Below are positions 23,402 to 34,439 of a stretch of 64,000 nucleotides of DNA, piece after piece. This DNA is from Collybia mongolica (lineage: Eukaryota > Basidiomycota > Agaricomycetes > Agaricales > Clitocybaceae): positions 1,240,001 to 1,304,000 of the forward strand of contig JAAXNY010000010.1 in the NCBI GenBank assembly GCA_013420905.1, written 5' to 3'. The position numbers and the translations under genes are program-made. The notes below the pieces were generated by a model. It was not told the origin of the DNA. It did no database searches and worked only from the letters and a program-made list of their open reading frames with translations. Every line of letters starts with the position of its first letter. Within the stretch, counting starts at the first letter, position 1.

Positions 23402-26112
23402 CTAAACACACAGTATTGAACAGTTATATGTCCCCATATGGGCAAGCGAGCAATCGACACATTGTGCTCGATCGCGCAAATAAACCCGCTTGTTAAATTT
23501 GGAAGCGAAGATAGTAATGAGGCCGGCCGCGTCATCATGCAAGCCACCGTCAATTGTACAGGCGACAATATAGACCCTGTCGTATTCGAGATATGACGAA
23601 TGAATGAATTCCTCGAAAGTCCAGACAGGTCTGGTTGTACGCGAGTGGTCGTTCACATCAGGGCAAGGTCGACCCCGACATACGAACGGGGCCCAGGTGG
23701 TTTCGAAGGATAGTTCTCCGAGTTGACCTGTAAGAGTAGCGGCTCCATCTCCGGCGCTTGATAGATGGATAAGGAGGTCTTCGTCGGGAGGCGACGCTGC
23801 TGGATCGTCAAAGTCAAAGGTATCGTTGGTGGGCTGAGGAGGGACTTCTGTAGGGCCTGGAAGGAATTTTTTCATGTAGACTGTCAGGAAAAACGTGTCA
23901 AACAACTCCAGGCGTTGGGTTGGAATGGAAAAGCTGATGAATGGGGGATTGAACTTGAGGATGAAACACCGCATATCGTCTGGTGACGAGGCGAGCCTTG
24001 GAAGCCAAGGGCCGTAAGTTACCATGAAGTTCATCCACAAGTAGCCGAGCTGCTGTATCGAGGGCGAATCTTTTTGTTGGAGTTGGCTCGGTACCGTTGT
24101 GGTATGAGAACAGAATATGATCATTGCTCTTTGTTCGGCCGATAACTCATTGGGGGGAGTTGTGAGGTCGACGCCCAGCATAGACGTTGCTGTGAGCACA
24201 TTGGCTGTGGTGAAGGTCGGATATTCATCAGTCACAACGAGTTTTAAGATGCCTTCAATGAATCTAGCGCCACGTTCATGGAACTGTTGCCAATATTTTT
24301 TGCCTGCTCCACATGGTATATGGTCGGTTGTCATACTTAGGGTTACTGCCATGTCGTATTGTTCCATAGACGCCACAGCGTGTTTCACTGCTGCTGCTTC
24401 CAAGATACGGACCACCTCCGCACATCCGCCACAAGTACAATCACGAACGACAACGCTCCGGCGTTGGTCATGTGAGGTTATCCATTTAGAGGTCGGAAGA
24501 GATATGAAGGCATTACTTGACATCATCTGATGATAGCGTTTACTTGGATTATCTTGGAAAACGGAGTGAAGTTCGACGAGCAAGCAGATGCCCCACATTG
24601 TCGAGGTATTTTGGGAACAAAGGCCTTGTAAAGCGACGACAGCTGTAGGGGTGAATTCATCTGCCACCAGTTTAATAAGGTACCACCCAACTCGGTCAGC
24701 AGCGTCCAAAAGGGTCTGCCGAATCCATCCACTAACATTGCGTGCTTCCACGATCCAGTCAGACGTTGGAAGAACTAGGCCAGTAGCGGACAAACCCATG
24801 TCTGTGCTAAGGGTGTGTTCAGCCGTCTCTAAGAACGTGTCTTGCATGCAGTACCAGTTCAGAATGATGGTTCGTAGGAGTCGATCATGGGTCCAACGAA
24901 TGTCCCGTTTGTTGCATGGCATTATACAAGTTTCATCGCAGGTGAGGTGGCATGGTTTCTCACAATTTGACCTGCATACGAAAGACTGAAGCTGAGACTG
25001 GGAGTAATAGTGAAGTGGTGCGGTTTGTAAATGAAGTGGGGATATGGGGAGTGTTGTCTGTGGAGGTTCGGGAGGAGGGTCTGCATTCCAGAACGCATTG
25101 ACAGCAATCTCGTGCTGATTAGTGGCTTTATTTCCGAGGCCGAATGCGTGGACGCAGACAGTGACAATTGCTTCATCAAGCTTTGTTGTGGGCATCAAGA
25201 TAAAAGGGATACCTGATGCAGGCAGGGGCAGAGCCTCCAGTAAAGTATGGGGTGCTTTGCGTAAATCGAAGTCAATCAACCTCTCTGAAGGTAGCTCTTG
25301 CCGAGCCCAAAAAGTTCGGGCGTATTTGTGTATGTCCTCTTGCCCGCTGCTTTCAAGGGAACCCCACAGATCTGATAGTCCAGCTTCATTGGCAGGAACG
25401 GAGGTACCAAATTGAATTGAAATACGCTCTACGAAACTCTTCAAAGCATCCAGCTGGCTCAGCAACCCAAGGACGCCGTTCCCCGTCAGACTCTCAGTAC
25501 CCCCCTGAGCAACTTTTGCCAAATTTCTGAGGCCGGCTTGAATCGCGGTTGAGACAAGGACGAAACGCTGTTCCTTGTTTAGCTTGTGACCTATCAACCA
25601 ACATAACAAAAGGGTAATGCGAGCCCTTGTGCCAAAACTTCCGCGTCTGTGGGTTGGTTGTAGGACGTAGTCACGGGAGAAGTAACTTAGCAGACTTTTT
25701 AATCTGTTTGACAACCCACTTCGTTTCCTGATTATCTGCTGTGCCCAAGCGGCATTATCCCTCAAGTTCGGTTGGATGTGATCGAGGCAAGGATGCATAG
25801 CAAAAGCGGCGACGAGCAATCGCTCTAGCTGCTCATCTGATTGTTGTCGCTGTCGGATTGCACGCCCAACCTCCTGCACATCTGCGATGGCCTGTGTCAA
25901 CTCTGCTGAAGATGGCGGGAAAGGACTCGCGAAAACTCGTGAAGTATTGTCGATTTCTTACAGGACATCGGTCAAAGATCTTAAGGAAGATGATGCTTAT
26001 GGGACATACGTGAGACTATGTAATTGAGCGTCGAGATGTTGTATTGATTTCTACCAACGTCTACAAATGAAGCGTCGGTAATGTTGATATCTTGCGCATT
26101 GTTGAAGGCCAT
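23402..26112 (-). CDS. large orphan protein with short N-terminal N/Q-rich repeat-like motif
   Basis: A long uninterrupted exon (to 23402) is joined by one 53-nt intron to a short first exon starting at 26112, giving about 870 residues. The first 27 residues, FNNAQDINITDASFVDVG then RNQYNI, resemble a short beta-rich N-terminal module. I recall this module at the start of many unrelated agaricomycete proteins, including STAND NTPases. The rest is mostly helical, with a Cys cluster (CEKPCHLTCDETCIMPC) near residue 360. A second pair of cysteine-rich patches (CTCGGC and the final CVDCSLAHMGTYNCSILC) is also present. No nucleotide-binding, kinase or protease motif is visible. The C-terminus carries acidic DFDDPAASPPDEDLLIHL. 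I do not recognise a function. The almost intron-free body contrasts with its neighbours and fits a fast-evolving lineage-specific family. Confidence 0.75.
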
Positions 26113-26397
26113 AGATGCTGTACCCGGGTATAGCAAAATGCCTTTTGAATTGCATAGATCGCATTTTGAATGATAATAGCATGTGATAGGGTTTAGTTCG
26201 GGGGTGGACGGTGCGGCGCCGGCCTTTGGATGGCTTGGAAGTGGTGACTGCTGGCAGTTTGTCAAAGTCAAGAATGAATTATTTGGTTTGGCCACCCTGG
26301 TTTTATTTATGTAAAGATAAGATTAGATCGTCTAATTACTTGAAACCGTTTAAAAAGTTGAGTAAATTTTTTACATAACGACACGTCGACAAGAGTT

Positions 26398-29300
26398 ATG
26401 GCTCTTCGCGTGGGGTCGCAACGCTTACCGACTCTACTCCAACCTACTCGGAGAACTTTTCTGGGATGGGGAGGTGCGCTTGCTATTGGACTTGCAGCAG
26501 CCAACTGGAGATCGATAGCGGGTGGAGATATCCGAACCGGGCCCACGCTGACTGCACTTCGATCTCTTCGACCACTCAACTATAGAGCTCTCTCAACTAC
26601 TCACCTACCATTGTCATTTTTCTCTGCGATATCTTCGAACTCACCGATGTCTCTGACTCCACCTCAACCCCCTCCAACCTGGGATCATTCTGCGGAGGAT
26701 ATCACCCGTTTAACCAAGAAACTTATCACCAAGGACCGCGCTGCGCAAGACAAGGTTGGCTCTCTCGCGCCGAAGGATTGTAACTTTAACTCGGTTCGTG
26801 GAAACAATCTCACTGACAGTCCATGGCCTTAACGATATTGCTATCAGGTGTTCGTAAGTATAATACGGTCAGGTTTGTTACAGTCGAGTAATTAAATGTT
26901 TTCCGCTAGGTCGCACTAGCAGAAGCCGAAACCATCCTTGAAGCTGGAGCAGAACCTTTGGCATTCTACCAGAATGTATCTCCTTCCAAGGAACTACGGG
27001 ATGCTTCCAATGAGGCTGAGTCTCTCGTTCGCGATTTCGGCGTTGAATCCTCAATGCGCATCGATGTATACCAGGCCAAGGTTGCAGCAGAGAAGAATCT
27101 GAAGGAATCTGGTGAATGGGAAAAACTTTCGCCGGAGCAGAAGCGCCTAGTTGATAAGATGGCGAGTTTGATCTCTTGCCTCTACCAGGGGTCTGCTTAT
27201 GTGTCGATATTTAGATCCTGGATGGTACTCGTGCTGGTCTTGCTCTGCCTGAGAAGGAAAGGACGGAACTTACGACCCTGAAAAAGGAACTCTCTCAAGT
27301 CTGTCTCGAATTTAGTGTGAGATTTTTTTGGTACCCTCATTGGCTTTGATTTGATGCCTTCTGTAGAAAAATTTTAACGAGGAAAATGTACGTCTTTAAA
27401 TGGATTAGTTACCTGTATGAATGTCTAAAATGACCACAATAGGGCATAATATCCTTCACCGAGGAGGAGTTGAAGGGCGTGCCAAAGGATGTGATTTCAG
27501 GATACACAAAGCGCACCGAGGGTTCCCTGGAGCTTTACGATGTGACTTATAAGACTCCTGATATTTTCCCGATCGTTTGTGCCATTCCTGAATTCACAAT
27601 TTCGACTCATCTCAACCAGTTTGAACTGTAGTTTAAATTTGCCGAGAACCCCGAGACACGAAGAAGGGCGCAGGAAGGACACGAATCCCGCCTGGAGATC
27701 AATGTTCCTCTCCTCAGCAAAGCCCTTGACCTTCGTCGGCGAATTGCCAAACTGCTGGGATATGACACTTGGTAATTTCGAGCCCTGATCTTATTTTTAC
27801 CTCGCCTAATTTTCCCCCAGGGCAGACTACATAACGGAAGTCAAGATGATCAAGACTGCTAAGGGTGCTGACGATGTGATTACTATCAGTATACATTTAT
27901 ATCCGCAAACACATTTTTAAACGCTTTTGTTTCACAGTTTCTGACTGACCTCGAAGAGAAGCTCAGGCCGGTTGGTGTTAAGGAACGGGAAATTCTTCTA
28001 GCAATGAAGAAGAAGGAACATGAAGAGAAAGGCCTCCCGTTCGACGGAAATTTCTACATCTGGGACTACCGCTACTATGACCGCAAGTACATTGAACAAA
28101 CTTTAGATCTCGATGACATGCTCGTCAAGGAGTACTTCCCCGTATCAGTGGTTGTTCCCACTATCCTCAACATCTACCAGAACCTACTTGACGTTCGATT
28201 TGAGGAAATCAAAGGCTCAACATGGCATCCAGGTCTGTACCAAACTATCTTTCGATCCCAATAGACGTCTTACGGTTGTCGTGTTTAGAGGTCCAGCAGT
28301 TTGCTGTTTGGGAGAAAGATGCTAAGGATGAGTCGGGCTTTGTGGGATACTGTTATCTTGATCTATTCCCTCGTGGTAGGTTGTAATGTGAGTTTAGTGC
28401 GATTGACCACTCACTTCGCGTCCAAACAGCTGCTAAATATTCCCATGCCGCCGTTTGGCCCCTCCTCTCCGGCCATGACCTCCCAAATGGCAAGCGCAGC
28501 TACCCTCTCGCTTCCATGGTCGCTAATCTCGCCAAACCTACCCCGGAGAAGCCTGCGTTGATGAGACACGATGATGTGGTTACATTCTTCCATGAGATGG
28601 GCCATGTCTTCCACGGATTATTGAGTAAGACCAAGTTTGGACGTTTCCATGGGACGAGGTAAGAATATGACTTAAAGGTTTGGAGTTTGGCATTGATGAC
28701 TTCATAGTGTTGCACGAGACTTCGTTGAAGCGCCCTCTCAGATGCTGGAGAATTGGTCGGCTTTCTGGCTTCGAATCATTGGGTACAAATTTACTAACTT
28801 GACAACAGGTGTTGGGAGCCCAAGGTCCTCGAGCAGATGTCCAGCCATTATGAAACAAAGAAACCACTTTCACCCGAGTTAATTGAGAAAATCATCAAGA
28901 GGTCAGAGATACTTATCTCATTTAAGGTTTTGGGAAATTTTTAATCGCGTTGCCACAACAGCCGTTACGTTAACGTCGGGCTCTTCTACCTTCGCCAAGT
29001 TTTCTTTGCCAAATTTGATATCAAAGTACACACCGATAAGGGCTAGTGGTTTACTTGTCATTTGGATAAAAATACTGAGGGACTCAAACACAATAGAGGA
29101 TGCGGATTATACTAATCTGTGGAACAATCTGCGGGAACAGATTTCATTGGTAAAGGCTGGTAAACCATGCCCAGGCCAAGGTACATTCTCTCCAAGTCCG
29201 CCCACCAGAGTCTCATGATGCATCGCAGGAACATTCGGTCACATCACTGGTGGATACGATGCTGGTTACTATGGGTATGCCTTTTCTTTTGCATCGCAAT

Positions 29301-29663
29301 CCCGCCTGCTTCTCATCAATTCCAGCTATACCTATTCCCTGGTTTTCGCAGCGGATATGTATGGTAAGCAAGACTATACACATTTTAACCGTTTCATGGG
29401 ACTGACAGCATGATGCTGTTCAGCCACCGTGTTCAAAGCTGACCCACTTGACCCTGTACGCGGCAAGCAATACCGAGACAAGATTCTCCGTCCAGGAGGG
29501 AGCCGCGAGGAGCTCGACACTCTCGAGGTGATATAGTTCTCCTGGCACAGCTTACGTAGTTGACAAATTGTCATACCTATAGGACTTCCTGGGTCGTCCA
29601 CCCAATAGTGAAGCGTTCTTGAAAGAACTCTTCGGGACCTTGCCTACTTCTGCAAACCTATAG
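26398..29663 (+). CDS. PRD1: M3 family metallopeptidase, saccharolysin/thimet oligopeptidase type
   Basis: A zinc oligopeptidase that cuts short peptides, including proteasome products and presequence fragments. The zinc site is HEMGHVFHGLLS (HExxH), with the second-helix glutamate in FVEAPSQMLENW. The substrate-loop HITGGYDAGYYGY comes later. The body begins with WDHSAEDITRLTKKLI, as in yeast saccharolysin. Upstream of an in-frame Met at 26647 (MSLTPPQ) is an 83-residue extension, MALRVGSQRLPTLLQPTRRTF plus a hydrophobic stretch, that looks like a mitochondrial presequence. Initiation at either Met would give mitochondrial and cytosolic forms. About fourteen exons. It ends LPTSANL at 29663. 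The exon order is consistent across all conserved motifs, so the gene appears intact. Confidence 0.9.
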
Positions 29664-29928
29664 AGATGGTTTGTAGGAAGACATTAAGAATTTGTATTAT
29701 CATCAACTCAACCCCTATCATACTTGAATGGATGGATATTTTTGTTTTGAATATCATGTCTTGTACTAGCGTATAAATCAGCCAAATGCCCAACACATCT
29801 GCAATGATGTAAAGACTAATCTTTGTATGAATGGCTTATCAATGGGGGGGACTTATTTTACTCTACTATTATAAAACCCATACAAGAAACAGGAGAAACA
29901 AACACACAAGAGTCCAGAACAAGGTATT

Positions 29929-32100
29929 CTAATCCTCACCGGCGACCTTGATTCCTAATCCATTTGCTGACATACCTTCCCCCTCGCCATCACCTCCCTC
30001 GTCTTCCTCGTCTTCCCCCTCCTCCATTTCCTCCATCTCTGCAGCACCGGCGCCGTTATCCCTACTCCCAGGACCCCCATCCCTGCGGTCGTCGTCCCGC
30101 TTGATCTCATCACGCATGACTTTCACGTCTTGATCTACCTTCGGCGCGACACGGTCGATGCCCGCCTCTGCAAGTGACACGTGTGTGCGGTGAGTCGAAA
30201 GGTGCGCCGAGCGGCGGGGGGGTCGCTTAAGCCTCCGTCGCGCCACCATCACGGGGACAGAGCATTTCTATAAAAAACAAGAGAAGAGTCAATGGGTGTG
30301 AGCTTAGATCTGGTAGCTAGGAGTACGTACCTGGATAAGGTAGTGCGACGTCGATCCGAGGAGGATACCCTTGAGCTGGCCCACTCCCCGGGATCCGACA
30401 ATGAGCATAGTGGGATCATTGTGGTCCACGATGTCTACACTTATTAGGATGATGTATTATGACCCACTAGGACATAGATGCTCACCAAGTAACATATGGC
30501 GCGCATGTTTAGCATGCCATGCCTGACACGACACCGAGACATTCAGCTTAGTACGCTGGAGGAGACTCGTTACTTGGCGGACTAAGATATATGCTAGTCC
30601 TTGGCGCTATGTCCGCTTTGAGTTGACAGTTAGACCTGGTGTGAAGAGATACACACCTCCTGCTGGGATCTCAATTTAACGGCACGGTCTGCCGCATTTG
30701 GTATTGGGGGATCCACTAGGAAAAGGTAAGCTCCCAGGCAGCAATAGGAGAAAGAGAGAGAGAGAGAGAATCAACTCACCCTTGGCTTCGTTTTCAACAA
30801 TGGTCACAATCAACATCCCATCTCCATCCCTGAGTACCGTCCCGATCCCCCATTCAACGGCATACCGACTCTCCTCACTCAAATCGCTTGCCACCACATA
30901 TCGCCTTTTCCTGCGTTCCCCCAATGTGGCCTCGGGGTCGCCCTGCGTGATCGTAATCGTGCATCGGTCACGCTGAAAGACCGGGCGGGAAGTACTATAT
31001 GGCAGCGGTTCGTGGTGTTTCACAGACTTCTTCCGGCGAGTGCTACGCTTGCCGCGCTGGATGCCCCCCGAGTTGAGAGTGCTGGGGAAATATGGCTCAG
31101 GTGGGACGACCACGTTCACGCCCTCGCCGAGGGGGTCCGGGTCGGCCTCGACCTCACCGTCGAGCCCGTGGAGGCCGCCTTCCATCGGTACGGGGGCGAT
31201 GATAGCGTTGCGCTCGGTGTTGCGCTCAGTCACGGGGTCAAAGAGATCATCGTCACTCCAATCCTCGTCCTCGGTCTCTGCATCGGTCTCTCCGACTGTG
31301 TCGTCTCCCGAGTCGTGGTCATCAGAGAAGGCGGTGGAGCGAGGACGCACGGAGGAGGCGGAGTCGGATAGGTCGATGTCGGAGTGTGCGAGGGGGATAG
31401 CTTGCGGGGTCGGAGAGGAGTCGGGGTGGTGGCGGCGGCGGCGGAAGGAGAAGGGCGACTGGGAGCGCGCACGAGAGCGGCTGCGGGAGGCATCTGTGTC
31501 GGGAGCGGGGTTTTGGGATGATGATTTGACGCGCTTATCCTTGGAAGTAGAGGACATGGACATGGAGCGGCCGCGGGGTTCCTTGTCGTCATTGTTGAGA
31601 GTAGGGCTGTCACGGGTGGAGGTGCGAGAGAGGGAGAGCGCAGAGAGACCGCCCATCATTGAACTAAAGGACATCTTGGAAAAGGAGCCTGTCGAGGTGC
31701 GGGTTGTAATCTCGGGAGCTTTAAGGGCCTGTTGTTCAGAGCTGGTACGTTCAAGGGCATTTAGAATGAGTTGAGAGGCTTCGTGATCAAGGGCCTGCAA
31801 CGGGGGAGTCAGTAAGTTTGATGAAGAACGCCGTCTGGGCGTGGAAGGGCGCGAGTAGGAGTCTATTGTTGATGTTCGTGAGATCGCCGCGGGCGTCGTC
31901 GGGGACGAGATAGTGGATTGTGTAGCAGACTGTGCGCCTGAGTGGGCAATGTCATCCTGGACGACCCCCTCTTCTGTGGTGGCGAGGGGGGTCAGACCTC
32001 TGAATGCAGAAGCCCCACTGCTACTGCCTGGCCTGGGGGAGGGCCGGGGTATGTACGCAGTCCAAGTGCGTCTCTTTGTTGGAAATTCGGAGGTATTCAT
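29929..32100 (-). CDS. UspA-domain protein with long disordered Ser-rich N-terminus
   Basis: About the first 370 residues are Ser/Thr/Pro/Arg-rich low complexity with SP sites and an acidic patch (TDAETEDEDWSDDDLFD). A universal-stress-protein fold follows: RRKRRYVVASDLSEESRYAV starts it, and later exons give MLLDIVDHNDPTMLIVGSRG. The ATP-binding signature G-x2-G-x9-G-S/T is present as GSRGVGQLKGILLGSTSHYL, ending CSVPVMVARRRLK. The C-terminus is strongly acidic (about 30 Glu/Asp/Gly residues). Start at 32100 (MNTSEFPTKRRTW). At least three introns lie between 30200 and 30780. An intact ATP motif suggests nucleotide binding. The cellular role of these fungal Usp proteins is not established. 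Confidence 0.86.
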
Positions 32101-33000
32101 GGGTCGGGAAAGAGGAGAGATGTGGGAGGGAGAGAACTGAGAAGGGCGGGGCTTACCTGGGGAGATGATGGCCCATGGATCTCAACAGCAATCTGCTCAA
32201 TCAGTCAGGAATATCGAACCGAGATGAGATGGCCTTGGCATTCTGTACGTACATTCATTGAATTATGTCCCTTACCCAATAATTTCGATTATACTCTGGC
32301 CTGCTCACTGTTCGCGGCGGTGATGGCTGTCGTTGTCGTTGTTATCAAACCCAACCCCGCCCAGTTTGTGCTTGGGGGCCCCATTTCAAATACCTTCCTA
32401 CGCCCCACGTGTCTCTCATCCCAACTTGTTTGAGCCAAGCTTTTTTATCTGTTCCTGCCAAGTGACACATCACAAGTTACTTTACCTCCCATGTTTGCAA
32501 GTCAACGTCCATCACACCGCGAAAAACAAATTATTTTTCCACAAAAAGTGTGTTCTGAACTACGGCGACTGTGCCGGCCCTTACCCTATTGGTCTAGGCC
32601 GTTGGTACTGTTTGACAGGAATGATATTCCGTTTTTCCGGGATCCTCTCCTTTGTTGCACTCTGCGGAGAATGCTGTGGATCTAAAACGTCTGGCGGATT
32701 TCACTGCAATTGCGATCGTTTGTGATATTTAAGGGCAGACTCCTGCTGTAACCCTACGGTGTGGCGACTAATCTGACGCAAACTTCCTTTATTTGCCCCT
32801 AACTTCTCCATCGTTCAGCCAATCAAGATCACTCTGCCCACGTGATGACCGCGATCGATCATCACGTCGTGAGACGCGTTGAATCGGCACGTGATCCCAC
32901 ACTATATCTCGTCGATCGTTTGTTTACCTCTCTCTTCCATTCACCACCATCAGTCAACCTCAGCCATCTCCAATAACTTTCCACCTTCTGCTATAACCTT
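32101..33000. other. divergent intergenic region, no gene seen
   Basis: About 900 bp between divergent starts (Usp on minus, membrane protein on plus). It contains CACGTG at 32839-32844 and 32889-32894. These are E-box-like palindromes 44 bp apart with no other annotation. Open frames here are short and unmatched. Confidence 0.45.
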
Positions 33001-34439
33001 ATGTCTTTTACCACGATGCTATCATTGCATCCGCTCAAGTCCTCATTCGAGGCAGTTTTGTTTGTCGGTATCGGCCTGTTAGCTCAGTTCGGTCCGCTAA
33101 TCTACCAAGGCGTTTTACTCATGAACGCCCCCGCTTCGGATCATCCTCTCATCTCTGGAAAACTTCTCCCCACTCGGACTATACCTCTGATGCCAACCAA
33201 AACGACCGTCATATCCATCCAGGCAACTGGGAGGATGCCTGTAATCGACACGCCCTTGATTCTTTTTGTCATAGGTGGCGCTATCATTCTCTACTATGCC
33301 AGAAAGTTCTTCTACAATAAAGGACGCCCCCCGCCTGGAAGGCCCCCGAGGCGACCCTCAGGTCAGAGCCCGCCAGGTGGCGATTCAAGTGGATCTGGCC
33401 CGCCGACCCCGCCGCCGGACGCTGGAGCAGATTCAACTTCTACCCCGCTTCCCCAGAAGCGAGGATGGCCATGGTTCTGGATCTTTTATTTGTTCTCTAC
33501 CCTGCTCTCTCTTGTGTTGACCTGGTTCTATTGGCCGCAAATTCGGAAAGCCACCATTCTGAGCATCGTTGCCACGCTCTCATCTACCCTGCTCTTCTTC
33601 GTCGGCCCTATCACCTCGACAATTGTGATGATACGCCGAAAGATTAAGAAGCATCTCATCAGGACGAGGAAGCATTTACTGGATTACTTTGGCAACTGGG
33701 TTACTCGCTATCCACATACAGTTGGCGCCGGTACTGACGTGCTATTGGTTCTCTGGGGTGGTCTTTGTCTTTTTGCACCAGTCGCAGCCTGTGTTATGGC
33801 CTTCTATTGCCTCCTCGAGTTTGTGCCCGAGTTCCGACAGCTTCTGATCGAATGTCGTACATCGATATACGGTTATTACATTGCTTGGTTCATCAACCAG
33901 CTTACCTGGCAACATATAACGGTAAGCAAACACGTCTCTCCTCACCACCAAGGCTAAAATTCCCCGTAGTTTATTGTTGGACCTACCGCCTTGATTGTGT
34001 TGTTCAAATTACGTGTGAGGCCTTGTCCTGTTCTTATGTTTATCTCCAAATTCTCATGCCCCTACAGGCAACACATCTAGAGGAGCACATGGACGGACTA
34101 TCTGACCTTGTGGCGGTGCTAATAGAGAAAAACCAGATTGTTGAACAACAACTCCAAGCTCTCCAAGTGCGCGCGCCGTCCCCTTCTGACGAGCCAAAAG
34201 GCGGTACCGCGGTTCGAGATGCCGACGCGGCACTCGACGATGAAACTATCAAAGGATTACCCGATGGTCTACAACAAATTTACCCATCCCAACAACGGGT
34301 GCTGGACGCCCCAGATGCACTGGCCAGTCAGGGACAAGAGGAACTGGACTTGTGTACAATGGCGGAGACCACGGTGATTCCAATGCACGACCTTCAAGTA
34401 GAGACTGGAGAGGACGAAGCACTAGTCGATCTGGACTAG
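33001..34439 (+). CDS. orphan polytopic membrane protein with proline-rich loop
   Basis: Three exons. The first ends near 33921 (QLTWQHIT), the second is 33969-34012 (FIVGPTALIVLFKL), and the third starts at 34068. Six hydrophobic segments are visible, including VLFVGIGLLAQFGPLIYQGV, LILFVIGGAIILYYARKF, WFWIFYLFSTLLSLVLTWFY and LLVLWGGLCLFAPVAACVMA. Between the second and third spans is a Pro/Gly/Arg-rich loop (GRPPPGRPPRRPSGQSPPGG). The C-terminal tail of about 120 residues starts with a short coiled coil (EEHMDGLSDLVAVLIEKNQI) and is otherwise acidic. I recognise no transporter or receptor signature. It may be a lineage-specific membrane protein of the secretory system. Confidence 0.72.

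Noticed and set aside
24117..24989. + strand frames of 130-140 codons within the orphan gene
   Set aside because: Antisense shadows of a long 832-codon minus frame. Codon structure and continuity favour the minus strand.
31040..31774. 244-codon + frame
   Set aside because: Antisense of the Ser/Arg-rich N-terminus of the UspA protein. Low-complexity SR codons create open antisense frames.
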